In this document: in pieces, positions 34,252-45,248 of the stretch
Layout of the letters: every line of letters begins with the position of its first letter
Numbering within the stretch: position 1 is the first letter of the stretch
Assembly: GCA_036504445.1 (NCBI GenBank)
Contig: DASXVE010000019.1
Location: 1-64,000, forward strand
From: Candidatus Aquicultor sp.
Lineage (GTDB): Bacteria > Actinomycetota > Aquicultoria > Aquicultorales > Aquicultoraceae
Reading direction: 5' to 3'
DNA length: 64,000 nucleotides
The notes under the pieces: model-generated
Database searches by the model: none
What the model saw: the letters and a program-made list of their open reading frames with translations, nothing else
What the model was told of the DNA's origin: nothing
Position numbers and translations under genes: made by a program

Positions 34252-35166
34252 CTATGCTTGCACCTTGCCGACAAGCTGTCGGACATCCTTGATTTTGCGC
34301 TCTTTGCAGAATGCTTCTATGCCGTCGACTATATCGAGCATCGCCCGGGGGTTTGTAAAGTTGGCGGTTCCGACGGCAACGGCGGAAGCTCCTGCAAGGA
34401 AGAACTCGATTGCGTCCTCTGCGGTTGTGATGCCGCCGATACCGATAATCGGCACGTTTACCGTCTGCGCTACTTCCCAAACCATCCGTACGGCTACCGG
34501 TTTGACGGCAGGTCCGCTCAAACCACCGGTGATATTTGCAAGCTTGGGCTTAAAGGTATTGATATCGATCGACATCCCGACCAGTGTGTTTATGAGCGAT
34601 ATCGCATCCGCTCCCGCGCTCACGACGGCTCGTGCAATTTTCGAGATATTGTAGACGTTCGGCGTGAGCTTTACGATTAGCGGTAAATCGGTGTTATAAC
34701 GGGCCGCGGCTGTTACCTGCTCGGCAAGCCGCGCCGATGCGCCAAACGCCACGCCGCCTGCTTTTACATTTGGGCAGGAGATGTTTATTTCAATGCCGCT
34801 AACGCCTGGAACGCCACGTAAATCGCGGCAGAGCTGGGCGTATTCTTCAAGCCTGTTGCCCGCAATATTGATGATTACCGGCGTTTTGAACTTTCGCAAA
34901 TACGGCAAGTCGTGCTCGAGAAAGTGGTCGAGACCCTTGTTCTCGAGACCTATTGCGTTAAGCATTCCCGACGTGGTTTCACAGATGCGCGGCGGTAGAT
35001 TACCGATACGTGGATGCAGCGTCACTGTTTTTGCGACAATCGCTCCGAGTTTATTCAAATCGACAAAATCGCTATACTCACGCCCCGAGCCAAACGTTCC
35101 CGAGGCCGGCATTACGGGGTTCTTCATTTTTATTCCAGCTAAACTAACGTTCAAGTTTACCGTCAT
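34252..35166 (-). CDS. pyrD: Dihydroorotate dehydrogenase B, catalytic subunit
   Basis: 304 residues. Class 1B enzyme: FMN barrel with NPVMPASGTFG, the Cys base in NISCPNVKAGG and the GGI and GT loops near the C-terminus. Class 1B enzymes pass electrons to NAD+ through PyrK, unlike the quinone-linked class 2 form of mycobacteria, which fits an anaerobic or facultative life. A small reading frame and pyrK lie just upstream. Confidence 0.95.
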   Translation of the reverse strand: MTVNLNVSLAGIKMKNPVMPASGTFGSGREYSDFVDLNKLGAIVAKTVTLHPRIGNLPPRICETTSGMLNAIGLENKGLDHFLEHDLPYLRKFKTPVIINIAGNRLEEYAQLCRDLRGVPGVSGIEINISCPNVKAGGVAFGASARLAEQVTAAARYNTDLPLIVKLTPNVYNISKIARAVVSAGADAISLINTLVGMSIDINTFKPKLANITGGLSGPAVKPVAVRMVWEVAQTVNVPIIGIGGITTAEDAIEFFLAGASAVAVGTANFTNPRAMLDIVDGIEAFCKERKIKDVRQLVGKVQA

Positions 35167-35190
35167 AGTTGTGTTATGCCTGTTCGCAGG

Positions 35191-35358
35191 CTATTCCTCT
35201 ACTTCCTCGTCTACGATAATATTCCGAAGCTCTTCTTTGTCTTTATGTCGATCATAGCCCTCGCCATCGTGGATTCTCTCTCTTGGATTGATCGCCCAGG
35301 TTTTCCGGATCTTCTTCGGTTCAACTTTTATGTGAAGCTTTTGCTTTTTCGCTCTCAT
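35191..35358 (-). CDS. Small basic protein, unknown, overlapping the pyrK end
   Basis: A 55-residue frame from ATG 35358 (or GTG 35361) to TAG 35191. It overlaps the last 38 bases of pyrK in another frame and ends 24 bases before pyrD, filling the gap. The product is rich in Lys/Arg at the start (MRAKKQKLHIKVEPKKIRK), has TWAINPRER and YDRHKDKEEL in the middle, and ends in acidic residues. The amino-acid pattern resembles short conserved proteins with a W-x-INP-x-x-R core, which I cannot name. There is no strong ribosome-binding site, so translation may depend on coupling to pyrK. Confidence 0.55.
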   Translation of the reverse strand: MRAKKQKLHIKVEPKKIRKTWAINPRERIHDGEGYDRHKDKEELRNIIVDEEVEE

Positions 35359-36181
35359 CACGTCCGGCAGAATGCCCCTGATCGCGTCCTCTCGATAAAT
35401 CCCAAATTAAATCATTAGCGTTAAAAACAGGGCCGTCTTTACACGTCATTTTGTAACCGTCTTTCGTGGCAACCGCGCAACCCAAACACGCGCCAATACC
35501 GCACGCCATCTTCGTTTCAAGCGATACCTGGCAGATGATGGCGAAATCATCCGCGGTCCGAGCGATTTTCTTTAACATCGGCTCGGGGCCACACGCGTAA
35601 ATGACTTCAGGTCGTATCTGGTGAACCGTCCGGTTAAGCAGTTCGACAACTGTGCCGTGGTGTCCGAAACTGCCGTCATCGGTTGCGGCGTATGTCTTTT
35701 TTGACATGCGTTTGAAATCGATATAGCGAAACATCTTATCTCTCGTCTGTGCTCCAAGCATGCTATACATGAGCACATTTCGCTCCATGAGCTCTTCTGC
35801 CAGGAATAAAAGAGGTGCTACGCCGAGTCCGCCCCCGATAAGAAGCGCCGAGCGGACGTCCTCGGAATACTTGAAGCTGTGTCCCAGGGGGCCGATCACG
35901 TCGACCGTATCGTGCACTTTAAGTTTCGATAGTGCGTCGGTACCCTTGCCGGCAATTTGAAAGAGTATCTCAAAAACCCTGCCGGGAACTACTTTATGGA
36001 TACTAAACGGCCTTCGCAAAATATAATTAGAATTTGGGTCACTGCACAAGATATGGACAAACTGACCTGGGCGAGCATCTCGCGCGATCTCAGGTGAAAC
36101 GAGCGTGAGATTGATAACCCCAGGCGCGATCTCTTCTCTTCCTATTATATCTGCTTTTACTTGAAATATTGTTTTCGCCAT
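35321..36181 (-). CDS. pyrK: Dihydroorotate dehydrogenase B, electron transfer subunit
   Basis: 286 residues from ATG 36181 (GTG 36187 is an alternative). Ferredoxin-reductase-like layout: FAD domain with RRPFSIH, NAD domain with LLIGGGLGVAPLLFL and CGPEPML, and a 2Fe-2S cluster CGIGACLGC with a later Cys in KMTCKDGPVF. It shuttles electrons from PyrD to NAD+. The last 25 residues are a charged extension not usual in the family and overlap the small frame downstream. It lies between a DUF3784-like gene and pyrD. Confidence 0.94.
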   Translation of the reverse strand: MAKTIFQVKADIIGREEIAPGVINLTLVSPEIARDARPGQFVHILCSDPNSNYILRRPFSIHKVVPGRVFEILFQIAGKGTDALSKLKVHDTVDVIGPLGHSFKYSEDVRSALLIGGGLGVAPLLFLAEELMERNVLMYSMLGAQTRDKMFRYIDFKRMSKKTYAATDDGSFGHHGTVVELLNRTVHQIRPEVIYACGPEPMLKKIARTADDFAIICQVSLETKMACGIGACLGCAVATKDGYKMTCKDGPVFNANDLIWDLSRGRDQGHSAGRDESEKAKASHKS

Positions 36182-36256
36182 AAGCACCTAATTACTTAAC
36201 GAATCGATTAGTTCCCGGTTACGCCCAACTAGGGCTCCTTTTAAGTGTCGAAAGCT

Positions 36257-36607
36257 TTAGCTATCGTTACTTTGATTCTGTTCTGCACTATCGCCGCGCT
36301 TCTCGTACCGTCTGCTCCCGTAAAACGTAATAACGAGCAGTACAAAAAGCGCAAACATTGCGATGGTCGATACGAGCGTCGCCGTGGCTGACGCAAGAAA
36401 CATCCGCCCCAGCCCGGTAGCAGTCAAAACGAGGCCGATTAAAATAAGATTAAGGCCGTTCCACTTGGCATAACCCTCTTTATCGGCAACCTTGTTAGGG
36501 TTAAAACCAATCATAAGCTGCGGCATGTGCCGGAACTTGATCATATACCCTGCGAACATAGCCACGAGCCCTATAATAACCGCTAAAATACTCGAAGAAC
36601 TACTCAT
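36257..36607 (-). CDS. DUF3784-like small membrane protein
   Basis: 116 residues with three membrane helices (about 6-24, 52-70 and 75-95). A cytoplasmic-looking loop MIGFNPNKVADKEGYAKWNG between helices one and two recalls DUF3784 proteins (AGYNTM-type motif). The C-terminus is charged. No function is known. It sits inside the pyrimidine operon between carB and pyrK, with small gaps on both sides, so it is probably cotranscribed. Confidence 0.65.
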   Translation of the reverse strand: MSSSSSILAVIIGLVAMFAGYMIKFRHMPQLMIGFNPNKVADKEGYAKWNGLNLILIGLVLTATGLGRMFLASATATLVSTIAMFALFVLLVITFYGSRRYEKRGDSAEQNQSNDS

Positions 36608-36640
36608 CGACTCTCCTTATTGTGCAGGTGATACGAGCCA

Positions 36641-39600
36641 TTATTCAATACCCACCGGGGCTTCGGTGATTTGTTTCGCTTCCAACGTTGTTTTATGGTA
36701 ATCCTGGATGGCCTTCACATCAAGGTCTCCGCCAATTAACGCGTCAATCCCTTGTACAACGGCCGTTGCCGCTGCCAGCGTTGTTATGCACGGGACACCG
36801 TAGGCCGCCGACGTGGTTCGAATCTCATACCCGTCGACCCTGGCACCGCGACCGGATGGTGTGTTAATGACCAGGTCGACCTCTCTATTCTTAATAAGGT
36901 CGATGACGTTTGGCCGCCCTTCCTGCACTTTTTTGAGCGCTTCTGTCGGTACACCGTTTCTCGTAAGCATCGTAGCCGTGCCCTTGGTCGCGTAAATCTT
37001 AAAACCAAGCTGATGCAACCGCTGAGCCGGGAATATTATCGAACGTTTATCCTGGTTGCGAACACTGATAAAGACGCTCCCTTTTTTGGTCGGAAGGTTC
37101 AGCCCGGCGCTTATCTGCGCTTTCGCAAACGCTATACCAAACGATGTGTCGATACCCATGACCTCGCCGGTCGATTTCATCTCAGGCCCAAGAACAGTAT
37201 CTACCTCCGGGAAACGCCCGAACGGTAATACCGCTTCCTTGATAGACACATGCTCGATAGTCGGCACTTCAAGACAATCCATCTCCTTGAGCGTCTTGCC
37301 AATCATAACCTTTGCCGCGATTTTTGCAAGCGGCACACCGACCGACTTGCTGACAAACGGTACCGTACGTGATGCCCTGGGGTTAACCTCAAGCACATAA
37401 ACCGTTTGCCCCTGCACGGCGTACTGAATATTTAGGAGGCCCCGTACAGTTAGTTCTTTCGCTAGCTTTATTGTGTATTCCTTTATTTGATTGATAATTT
37501 CATCGCTTAATGTATAGGGCGGAATTACGCAGGCAGAATCGCCTGAGTGCACGCCGGCTTCTTCGATGTGTTCCATAATACTGCCGATGAGAACATCGTC
37601 TCCGTCGCAGATCGCATCGACATCCACCTCTATAGCTCCCTCGAGGAATTTATCGATAAGGATGGGATGATCCGGCGACGCTTTAACCGCTTTTACAATA
37701 TAAGCTTCGAGTTTATCCTCCGAATAGACGATTTCCATAGCGCGGCCACCAAGCACGTAACTCGGGCGAACGAGGACCGGGAAGCCGATCTTACGCGCCA
37801 CTTCGAGCGCCTCTTCGTAGCTCGTCGCCGTACCGTTTGGCGGCTGATTGATTTCCAGGTTGCGAAGGAGCACGTCGAAGCGTTTTCTATCTTCAGCAAG
37901 GTCGATACTATCCGGCGACGTACCGATGATCGGAACGCCTGCTTCACCAAGCGATTTTGCAAGTTTAAGAGGCGTCTGGCCGCCGAACTGCACGATAACC
38001 CCTTTTGGTTTCTCTTTTTCGACTATGTTCATGACGTCCTCATAAGTCAACGGTTCGAAATAGAGGCGGTCTGATGTGTCGTAATCGGTGGAAACCGTCT
38101 CCGGGTTACAATTGACCATAATGGACTCAAAGCCCTCTTCTCTCAGGGCAAATGAAGCGTGGACGCAGCAGTAATCGAACTCGATACCCTGGCCGATTCT
38201 GTTCGGACCGCTGCCGAGAATCATAACTTTATCTCTCGTTGACGGCGCAACTTCGCACTCTGACTCATAGGTTGAATAGTAGTACGGTGTGTGGGCCTCA
38301 AATTCGGCGCCGCAGGTATCTACCGTTTTAAATGTGACAACAATACCGGCGTCGATACGGCGTTCACGCACCTCAAGCTCGGTTGAACCGGTTAGATGCG
38401 CGAGTTGCCGGTCTGAGAACCCGTAGCGTTTTGCCTCGCGCAAAAGCTCATCAGGCATATCGGCCAGGCTAAAACCTGCGATTTCTTTCTCCGCCTCGAC
38501 GATTTGGCGCATCTGGTCGATGAACCAGGGGTCGATCTTGGTAAGTTCGATAATCTCATCATCGCTCATGCCGTTCTCGAGCGCGTACTTTATATAAAAC
38601 ATGCGGTCCTGATTCGGGATCGCCAGTTTATTATTCAATTGGTCGGGATCGATCTCGTCCTTGCCGTCACCGCTTAAGCCGTAACGGTCGATTTCAAGCG
38701 AGCGAATCGCTTTTTGCAGTGATTCTTTAAACGTGCGCCCGATCGCCATGGCCTCACCGACCGATTTCATCTTGGTCGTAAGGGTCGCATCGGTCTCCGG
38801 GAACTTCTCGAACGCCCAGCGCGGGATCTTGGTTACCACGTAATCGATAGTCGGCTCGAACGATGCCGGCGTCTCTTTGGTGATATCGTTTGCGATTTCA
38901 TCGAGTGTGTATCCCACGGCAAGTTTTGCCGCCATTTTGGCGATTGGGAAGCCTGTCGCTTTAGATGCCAACGCCGAGCTACGGCTTACGCGCGGGTTCA
39001 TTTCAATAACGACAACCCGGCCGTCCTCCGGGTTAACTGCGAACTGGATATTTGAACCGCCGGTTTCAACGCCGATTTCGCGGATGATCTCAACCGACGC
39101 ATCGCGAAGCACCTGGTATTCGACATCGGTAAGCGTTTGCGCCGGGGCAACGGTGATGGAGTCGCCGGTGTGGATGCCCATCGGGTCAAAATTCTCAATC
39201 GAGCAGATGATAACGACATTATCCTTGAGGTCGCGCATGACCTCGAGCTCGTATTCTTTCCACCCAATAACCGATTCTTCGATGAGACATTCCGAGACCG
39301 GTGAGAGCATGAGACCGTTTGAAACGATAGCAACATATTCTTCCATATTGAAAGCGATACCACCGCCGGTGCCGCCAAGCGTAAAGCTCGGGCGAACAAC
39401 GAGCGGGAAGCCAAGTTCGTCGGCAAGCGCTTTTGCGTCGTTGAGGTCGTATGCAAATCCGCTTTTCGGCACTTCAAGGCCGATTTTCTCCATCGCTGCC
39501 TTAAACTCGCTGCGATCTTCCGCCTTCTTGATTGCCGGCAACTTAGCACCGATAAGCTCGACGCCATACGTATCGAGTACGCCGCTTTCAGCAAGCGCGA

Positions 39601-39898
39601 CAGCGGTGTTTAAGCCGGTCTGCCCGCCAAGCGTCGGCAAGAGCGCCTGTGGCCTCTCCTTTGCGATGATTTTCTCGACGATCTCCGGGGTTATCGGCTC
39701 GATATAGGTGCGGTCGGCAAACTCCGGGTCGGTCATGATCGTTGCCGGGTTGCTGTTGACCAGCACAACCTCAAAACCTTCCTCTCTTAGCACTTTGCAT
39801 GCCTGAGTGCCCGAGTAGTCGAACTCGCACGCCTGACCGATGATGATCGGCCCGCTTCCGATTATTAAGATTTTCTTGATATCGTTTCTTCTCGGCAT
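36641..39898 (-). CDS. carB: Carbamoyl phosphate synthase, large chain
   Basis: 1085 residues, the full length. Two ATP-grasp halves are clear (first [17 protein letters not shown], second [17 protein letters not shown]), and the C-terminal MGS-like allosteric domain (about 930-1070) is present. It makes carbamoyl phosphate from ammonia supplied by CarA, with bicarbonate and two ATP. Start ATG, four bases after the carA stop. Confidence 0.97.
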   Translation of the reverse strand: MPRRNDIKKILIIGSGPIIIGQACEFDYSGTQACKVLREEGFEVVLVNSNPATIMTDPEFADRTYIEPITPEIVEKIIAKERPQALLPTLGGQTGLNTAVALAESGVLDTYGVELIGAKLPAIKKAEDRSEFKAAMEKIGLEVPKSGFAYDLNDAKALADELGFPLVVRPSFTLGGTGGGIAFNMEEYVAIVSNGLMLSPVSECLIEESVIGWKEYELEVMRDLKDNVVIICSIENFDPMGIHTGDSITVAPAQTLTDVEYQVLRDASVEIIREIGVETGGSNIQFAVNPEDGRVVVIEMNPRVSRSSALASKATGFPIAKMAAKLAVGYTLDEIANDITKETPASFEPTIDYVVTKIPRWAFEKFPETDATLTTKMKSVGEAMAIGRTFKESLQKAIRSLEIDRYGLSGDGKDEIDPDQLNNKLAIPNQDRMFYIKYALENGMSDDEIIELTKIDPWFIDQMRQIVEAEKEIAGFSLADMPDELLREAKRYGFSDRQLAHLTGSTELEVRERRIDAGIVVTFKTVDTCGAEFEAHTPYYYSTYESECEVAPSTRDKVMILGSGPNRIGQGIEFDYCCVHASFALREEGFESIMVNCNPETVSTDYDTSDRLYFEPLTYEDVMNIVEKEKPKGVIVQFGGQTPLKLAKSLGEAGVPIIGTSPDSIDLAEDRKRFDVLLRNLEINQPPNGTATSYEEALEVARKIGFPVLVRPSYVLGGRAMEIVYSEDKLEAYIVKAVKASPDHPILIDKFLEGAIEVDVDAICDGDDVLIGSIMEHIEEAGVHSGDSACVIPPYTLSDEIINQIKEYTIKLAKELTVRGLLNIQYAVQGQTVYVLEVNPRASRTVPFVSKSVGVPLAKIAAKVMIGKTLKEMDCLEVPTIEHVSIKEAVLPFGRFPEVDTVLGPEMKSTGEVMGIDTSFGIAFAKAQISAGLNLPTKKGSVFISVRNQDKRSIIFPAQRLHQLGFKIYATKGTATMLTRNGVPTEALKKVQEGRPNVIDLIKNREVDLVINTPSGRGARVDGYEIRTTSAAYGVPCITTLAAATAVVQGIDALIGGDLDVKAIQDYHKTTLEAKQITEAPVGIE

Positions 39899-39902
39899 AA
39901 TC

Positions 39903-41075
39903 CTACCTTTTTGTCGATTTCATCAATTCAATAAACTGCTCGAACAAATATCGGGCGTCGTGCGGGCCTGGGGCCGCTTCCGGGTGATACTGTACTGAAA
40001 ACGCCGGAATATCGAGGCAGCGTAGTCCCTCAACCGTTCCGTCGTTTAGATTAATATGGGTAACCTCGATGTTGCCGACCTCGCTTTTGCCGGCCCAACC
40101 GCCGAGCGGGATTGTTTGACCTACTTGCCACGGCTGTTCGCTGACATCGAGCGAGGCGGGATTCACGGAGAAGCCGTGATTCTGGCTGGTTATCTCCACG
40201 CGGCCGTTCAGCAGGTTCTTGACCGGCTGGTTGCCGCCGCGATGGCCGAATTTTAATTTATATGTCTCTCCGCCGATCGCCAGCGAAAGCAGCTGGTGCC
40301 CGAGGCAGATACCGAAGACCGGCTTCTTGCCTAAGAGTTCGCGGATGGTTTGTATCGCATAGGTTACCGCGGCCGGATCGCCAGGGCCGTTCGATAAGAA
40401 GATGCCGTCAGGATTCATCGCCAGCACTTCATCGGCCGGTGTTGTCGCCGGCACAATATTGATGTTGCAGCCCGCCTCGGACAAGCAGCGGATAATATTC
40501 GCCTTAATTCCAAAATCATACGCGACGACTTTATATGCGCCGCCCTGCATGCTGTTCCACGAATACGGTTTCTCGACCGTCACATCCTTTACTAAATCGC
40601 GGCCGACCATTGACGGCGAACCCTTAGCCTTATCTATTACAGCCGCCTCAGTGTCACCATCGCCCGAAATCACGCCGCGCATAGCCCCGGCGCTTCGGAT
40701 GTGTTTTGTGAGCGCGCGTGTATCGACGCCCTCAATACCGACGATTCCGTTTTCGGCCAGATATCCCTGGAGCGATCCTTTTGCACGCCAATTGCTGTGA
40801 ATATTCGAAGCCTCGCGTACAACAAAGCCCTCGACAAACGGTTTTCTCGATTCGCTATCGTCCTTATTAACCCCATAATTTCCGATAAGGGGATATGTCA
40901 TCGTAACGATTTGCCCGGCATAGGATGGATCTGTCAATATCTCCTGGTAACCGGTCATGCTGGTGTTAAAGACAACTTCACCGCTCGTTTCACCGGCGGC
41001 ACCGAAGCCATATCCGTGAAAAACCGTTCCGTCTTCGAGTGCTAATATTGCTCTCTTCTTGTTTAGAATACCCAT
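39903..41075 (-). CDS. carA: Carbamoyl phosphate synthase, small chain
   Basis: 390 residues. An N-terminal CPSase domain ([15 protein letters not shown]) is followed by a class I glutamine amidotransferase with the nucleophile in GICLGHQLL and the His-Glu pair in [10 protein letters not shown]. It releases ammonia from glutamine and channels it to CarB. It lies 67 bases after pyrC. Confidence 0.97.
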   Translation of the reverse strand: MGILNKKRAILALEDGTVFHGYGFGAAGETSGEVVFNTSMTGYQEILTDPSYAGQIVTMTYPLIGNYGVNKDDSESRKPFVEGFVVREASNIHSNWRAKGSLQGYLAENGIVGIEGVDTRALTKHIRSAGAMRGVISGDGDTEAAVIDKAKGSPSMVGRDLVKDVTVEKPYSWNSMQGGAYKVVAYDFGIKANIIRCLSEAGCNINIVPATTPADEVLAMNPDGIFLSNGPGDPAAVTYAIQTIRELLGKKPVFGICLGHQLLSLAIGGETYKLKFGHRGGNQPVKNLLNGRVEITSQNHGFSVNPASLDVSEQPWQVGQTIPLGGWAGKSEVGNIEVTHINLNDGTVEGLRCLDIPAFSVQYHPEAAPGPHDARYLFEQFIELMKSTKR

Positions 41076-41142
41076 GCTTCTCCTTTGGCGTCTATTATGC
41101 GCAGCGTACCTCTAGCGCCTGCTTCTCTCTCGGTTTCAGTCG

Positions 41143-42480
41143 CTATCGATCGCTTTTGTATGCGTCAAAAACAACTGGGGTTTCATCACAACCCTCAATT
41201 ATTACTCTATCCTTAATAATATGCTTTCCACCGCTAAACACGTCCGTTACAACGCCTTTGAGCTGGCGTCTCGCATACGGTGTGTTAATGCTTTTTGATT
41301 CAAATTTTAGTGCATTAACCTCTAGTATAGCTTTAGTATCTATGAGTATAATCTCGGCTACCGCGCCTGTCGCGATACTTCCCTTTTTGATCCCTAGTAT
41401 CTTCGCAGGTCCAATGCTCATCTTAGCGATTGCATCGCCGAGGCTCAGGATTCCTGCTTCAACAAGGTCGGTTAGTATCACGCTGAGCGTAGTCTCTAAG
41501 CCGATCATGCCGAACGGCGCGTAATCGAATTCCATTTCCTTCTCATGTCTGGCGTGCGGTGCGTGATCGCTGGCAATTGCATCGATTACACCATCTTTTA
41601 GCCCCTGATGGAGCGCATCAACATCTGCTTGCGTGCGAAGTGGCGGGTTTACCTTAAAGTTCGTGTTATATTCTTTCAGGTTCTCATCTGTCAGCGTTAA
41701 GTGATGCGGCGTCGCCTCGCAGGTGACGTTAATCCCCTTCTCCTTGGCACGGCGTACCAGCTCGACGCTTCCTGCCGTGCTAATATGCGCAATATGCAAT
41801 TTGCCGCCGGTTAGCTCGGCGAGCAGGATATCTCGTGCGATGATGACCTCTTCAGCTGCGGCCGGAATACCCTTTAAGCCTAGCACTGTTGACCAGTAAC
41901 CCTCATGAATCTGACCGCCGTGCGCGAGGTAACATTCCTCGGCGTGCGAAATCACCGGTTTGTCCCACATCTTGGCGTACTCAAGCGCGCGTCTCATGAG
42001 CTGGCTGTTCATCACACACTTGCCGTCATCTGAGAAACCGACTACGCCGGCCTGTATGAGCTCGCCCATCTCGGAGAGACGTTCGCCGGCAAGACCATGC
42101 GTAATTGCGCCGATCGGGTAGACATTCCCGAAGCCTACGTTTGCAGCCTGGCGCTTTATGTACTCAATAACCGAGGCCGAGTCTGCAACCGGGTCGGTGT
42201 TCGGCATACAGGCTATGCTCGTAAAGCCGCCTTTTACCGCTGCTCGTAGGCCTGTTTCTATAGTTTCCTCATCGGTACGCCCGGGATCGCGCAGGTGAAC
42301 GTGCATATCCACCAAACCCGGTGCAACAACTTTGCCGCCGGCATCGATTTCTTCGGCAACCGCCGTGATGTTTTTATCGACCGCGGTAACTATGCCGTCC
42401 TCGATAAGAATGTCGAGCACATCGTCTCTGTTGTTCGCCGGGTCGATTACCCGGCCACTTTTTATAAGATATTTACTCAT
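41143..42480 (-). CDS. pyrC: Dihydroorotase
   Basis: 445 residues. Amidohydrolase with [10 protein letters not shown] metal ligands, the carboxylated-Lys region and DHAPH. It closes carbamoyl aspartate to dihydroorotate. The ATG at 42480 overlaps the pyrB stop by eight bases (ATGAGTAA), giving translational coupling; the longer frame from 42495 lies wholly inside pyrB. Confidence 0.96.
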   Translation of the reverse strand: MSKYLIKSGRVIDPANNRDDVLDILIEDGIVTAVDKNITAVAEEIDAGGKVVAPGLVDMHVHLRDPGRTDEETIETGLRAAVKGGFTSIACMPNTDPVADSASVIEYIKRQAANVGFGNVYPIGAITHGLAGERLSEMGELIQAGVVGFSDDGKCVMNSQLMRRALEYAKMWDKPVISHAEECYLAHGGQIHEGYWSTVLGLKGIPAAAEEVIIARDILLAELTGGKLHIAHISTAGSVELVRRAKEKGINVTCEATPHHLTLTDENLKEYNTNFKVNPPLRTQADVDALHQGLKDGVIDAIASDHAPHARHEKEMEFDYAPFGMIGLETTLSVILTDLVEAGILSLGDAIAKMSIGPAKILGIKKGSIATGAVAEIILIDTKAILEVNALKFESKSINTPYARRQLKGVVTDVFSGGKHIIKDRVIIEGCDETPVVFDAYKSDR

Positions 42481-43405
42481 CCTGAGCGCCACCACCTATC
42501 AGCAAGTACAACACGGCCATCCGCACCGCAACACCATTTGTTACCTGGTTTGTTATCACCGATTGCGGCATATCCGCAATCTCGGGCGCTATCTCGACAC
42601 CCCGGTTTATCGGCCCGGGATGCATCACTATAAGATCGGGTTTTGCCATCAGCAATCGCCGTTTATCGACCCCAAAGAGCGTCGCGTATTCACTTAAGGA
42701 CGGGAAAAGCGGCTCTCCTTGACGTTCGAGCTGTATTCGTAGAAGATATAAAACGTCGATCTCCGGGATAACCGAGTCCAAATCGTGTGATACTTGCACA
42801 CCGAGCTCTTCGATGTCTTTCGGGATCAAAGTCGGCGGGCCGACAACAATCACCTTAGCGCCCATTTTTGTAAGCGCCAGAATATTCGACCTGGCCACAC
42901 GACTGTGCGCGATGTCGCCGACAATAGCAACTTTTAGCCCCTGCAGCGTCCCGAACTCCTGCCGTATCGTAAAGAGATCGAGAAGCGCCTGGGTAGGATG
43001 CTCGTGCCAGCCGTCGCCGCCGTTTACCACGCTGCAATCCATGTGCTTCGCCAAAAGCTCGGCCGAGCCGGATGCCGCGTGCCTGATAACCACTAGATCC
43101 GCCGCCATCGCCTGCAAGGTCTGAGCTGTATCCTTTATGCTCTCGCCTTTTACGACCGCGCTAGAGCTTTTCGAAATATTGACCGCGTCGGCACTCAGGC
43201 GTTTTGCAGCAAGCTCGAATGATGTGCGCGTGCGCGTGCTCGGCTCGAAGAAGAGATTAATCACCGTGCGCCCGCGAAGTGTTGGAACTTTTTTAATCGG
43301 ACGCGCGGAAACCTCTCTGAACGAATCGGCCATATCAAGGATGAGCGAAATCTCATCGCTTGTAAGCTGGTTTATGCTCACTAGATCTTTATGACGTAAT
43401 CCCAC
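42473..43405 (-). CDS. pyrB: Aspartate carbamoyltransferase, catalytic chain
   Basis: 310 residues. Carbamoyl-phosphate site [15 protein letters not shown] and aspartate loop HPGPINRG are intact. It makes carbamoyl aspartate. No pyrI regulatory chain is present; control is by the PyrR leader instead. It follows pyrR after nine bases. Confidence 0.97.
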   Translation of the reverse strand: MGLRHKDLVSINQLTSDEISLILDMADSFREVSARPIKKVPTLRGRTVINLFFEPSTRTRTSFELAAKRLSADAVNISKSSSAVVKGESIKDTAQTLQAMAADLVVIRHAASGSAELLAKHMDCSVVNGGDGWHEHPTQALLDLFTIRQEFGTLQGLKVAIVGDIAHSRVARSNILALTKMGAKVIVVGPPTLIPKDIEELGVQVSHDLDSVIPEIDVLYLLRIQLERQGEPLFPSLSEYATLFGVDKRRLLMAKPDLIVMHPGPINRGVEIAPEIADMPQSVITNQVTNGVAVRMAVLYLLIGGGAQDE

Positions 43406-43414
43406 GTGAACCCC

Positions 43415-43957
43415 TTACTCTTCCTCACCGATAACGACTGAGTCTTTATTATCAATTTCCGACACGTTGACTTGTACGCGTTCTTTGCGAGCCGTCGGAA
43501 TATTTTTGCCGACATAATCCGCGCGAATCGGCACCTCTCTGTGCCCGCGGTCGATCATTACCGCCAGCTGAATCGCTGCCGGCCTGCCGTAATCCATAAT
43601 CGCGTCGAGCGAAGCCCTGGTCGTGCGGCCCGTGAAGAGCACGTCGTCGACGAGGATGATGGTTTTATCCCGCACATCAAACGGGATTTCGGTTTTGTAA
43701 ATCTTCGGTGTTGCGAAGGTGGAAACATCATCGCGGTACATGCTGATATCGAGCGAACCAACCGGGATGTCGACCATTTCAATCTGTTTGATCTTTTCCG
43801 CCAACCTGCGAGCAAAAAAAATACCGCGGTTGCGGATTCCTACCAATGCCAGGTTTTCCGCCCCACGGTTGTTTTCTAAAATTTCATGGGCGATCCTGGT
43901 GATCGCGCGCTCCATTGCGGTGCTGTCCATGACGAGTGCTTTTTCTTTAAAGCCCAT
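43415..43957 (-). CDS. pyrR: PyrR bifunctional regulator / uracil phosphoribosyltransferase
   Basis: 180 residues. The PRPP loop IILVDDVLFTGRTTRAS is intact. With UMP bound it holds the leader RNA in the terminated form; it also has weak UPRTase activity. First gene of the operon, with its own target site in the leader upstream. Confidence 0.97.
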   Translation of the reverse strand: MGFKEKALVMDSTAMERAITRIAHEILENNRGAENLALVGIRNRGIFFARRLAEKIKQIEMVDIPVGSLDISMYRDDVSTFATPKIYKTEIPFDVRDKTIILVDDVLFTGRTTRASLDAIMDYGRPAAIQLAVMIDRGHREVPIRADYVGKNIPTARKERVQVNVSEIDNKDSVVIGEEE

Positions 43958-43978
43958 TTATCGCTCCCTTTTTCGGTG

Positions 43979-44095
43979 CAAAAAAATACCTTCTCTGCGG
44001 GCTGCAAGAAGGTAGGCATGTGGGCGCTTAAGCTTAACATATTCTGTTGCCATCCTTGCCAGCCTCACAGGACTAGATTTAAAGGTCTCAATAAC
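43979..44095 (-). promoter_or_regulatory. PyrR-dependent attenuator of the pyr operon
   Basis: On the minus strand the PyrR-binding loop AGTCCTGTGAGGCTGGCAAG (44055-44074) matches the Bacillus consensus. Downstream is a terminator, ACCTTCT / AGAAGGT followed by ATTTTTTT (43979-44013). The antiterminator is also visible: GGCTGGCAAG in the binding loop can pair with CTTGCAGCC in the terminator arm, with one bulged G. A weak promoter (TTGCAC-17-TATTGT) lies further upstream. UMP-bound PyrR should favour termination. Confidence 0.92.
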
Positions 44096-44197
44096 AATAA
44101 CAGAAAGTCAAAAGCAGTGCAACCATTTTCGCACGCAGATCTGCCAAACTTTTATATCATTTCCGCATGCCTTACATGCGACCGTATAGCCTTAATG

Positions 44198-45154
44198 CTA
44201 AGGCTCACCCGCCTCTTCAGAAATCCGTGCTTCAATTTCTTCCAGGCTTTCCGGCACTTCGTCTTCTTCCATCCGGCGTAAATGCAGGTGCTTGCGTATA
44301 GGGGCCCAAATTGCAAGCAGCAGGACCAGAACACCCATGACGTACCATCCGATATCTTGAAGCCATATCAGCCAGATTGTAATTTGCTGCTTGCGCGCGT
44401 AGCCCTGCCAATCGCTATTGAGCTGCTTTTGATTGCGCCCTACCGCGCGAAGCAGTGCCGTATCAAAATCCTCACCTGCCTGCATCCTATCGATTGCCCC
44501 ATAGAGTTTATTGCGGCCGAATTTGTCGGCGACAAAACTGACCATCTGGTACGCTTGCGCGTAATCCTGCTGTGAGCCGGCCCAGCCACTATTGCTATGG
44601 TTACCGACTAACTGCGGGATATCCCTCGTCAACATATAACTATCGAGGTTGGCGACATCGACACCGGGTTGAGATTCATACGTCGCAAGCCCTTCGATAA
44701 ACCATTCGGGCACGGTGTCGATTCTCGGAACGCTGCGCATAAAGATGATATGGTTGATTTCATGGGTTAACGTAATAGTTGCGTTGCCGACGCCATTTAA
44801 GATTGAAACCAGGTTCTGCCCAGGAGCCGCGTATCCAGCGGCATTATCAGAGGGGCTATCGCTTAAAAAAGCGGCACGGTCCGTGTAGACGTAAAGTTTT
44901 ATTTTTTGTTGCTGTTCGAAATGGTAGCGCCCGGCCATATCTATATAGATAGATTCTGCAGTTTGCCCGATACTTCGCATATTGGCACGTTTGGTCGCAA
45001 AAATTATAAAATGAGGCGTTTGCAGCGAGGTCCAATCTCTCTGCGATGTAATGGCAACAGCGCTACCAGCGCTACTGGCAAGTATGGCAAGCCCTAGCGT
45101 AATAATAACTGCGATATTTTTAATCATAAAACCGGCGCCATTATGGCTCGCCAT
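44198..45154 (-). CDS. Secreted peptidase MA-like zinc metalloprotease
   Basis: 318 residues. A signal sequence (about 10-34, ending SAVA), then a domain with PHFIIF near the start and the zinc motif HEINH, followed by PEWFIEGLATYE with the third ligand Glu. This is the gluzincin layout of the peptidase MA family. A membrane helix (about 262-285) and an acidic tail follow, so the enzyme is anchored with the catalytic part outside. ATG 45154 has AAGGAGG nine bases upstream, so the longer N-terminus is kept. Confidence 0.82.
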   Translation of the reverse strand: MASHNGAGFMIKNIAVIITLGLAILASSAGSAVAITSQRDWTSLQTPHFIIFATKRANMRSIGQTAESIYIDMAGRYHFEQQQKIKLYVYTDRAAFLSDSPSDNAAGYAAPGQNLVSILNGVGNATITLTHEINHIIFMRSVPRIDTVPEWFIEGLATYESQPGVDVANLDSYMLTRDIPQLVGNHSNSGWAGSQQDYAQAYQMVSFVADKFGRNKLYGAIDRMQAGEDFDTALLRAVGRNQKQLNSDWQGYARKQQITIWLIWLQDIGWYVMGVLVLLLAIWAPIRKHLHLRRMEEDEVPESLEEIEARISEEAGEP

Positions 45155-45248
45155 TGTCTCTTACCTCCTTGACCCTGTTGTTACGCTTCGGTAAACTAGG
45201 TCAGTCAGGCATTGTTTTCCCAGTGCAGAGCAACCAATTGGAGCGGAC

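Noticed and set aside
34163-34480. Minus-strand 105-codon frame overlapping the end of pyrD
   Set aside because: Arg/Cys-rich out-of-frame translation of pyrD with no ribosome-binding site.
38877-39707. A 276-codon plus-strand open frame opposite carB
   Set aside because: It is antisense to the conserved first ATP-grasp half of carB and resembles no protein.
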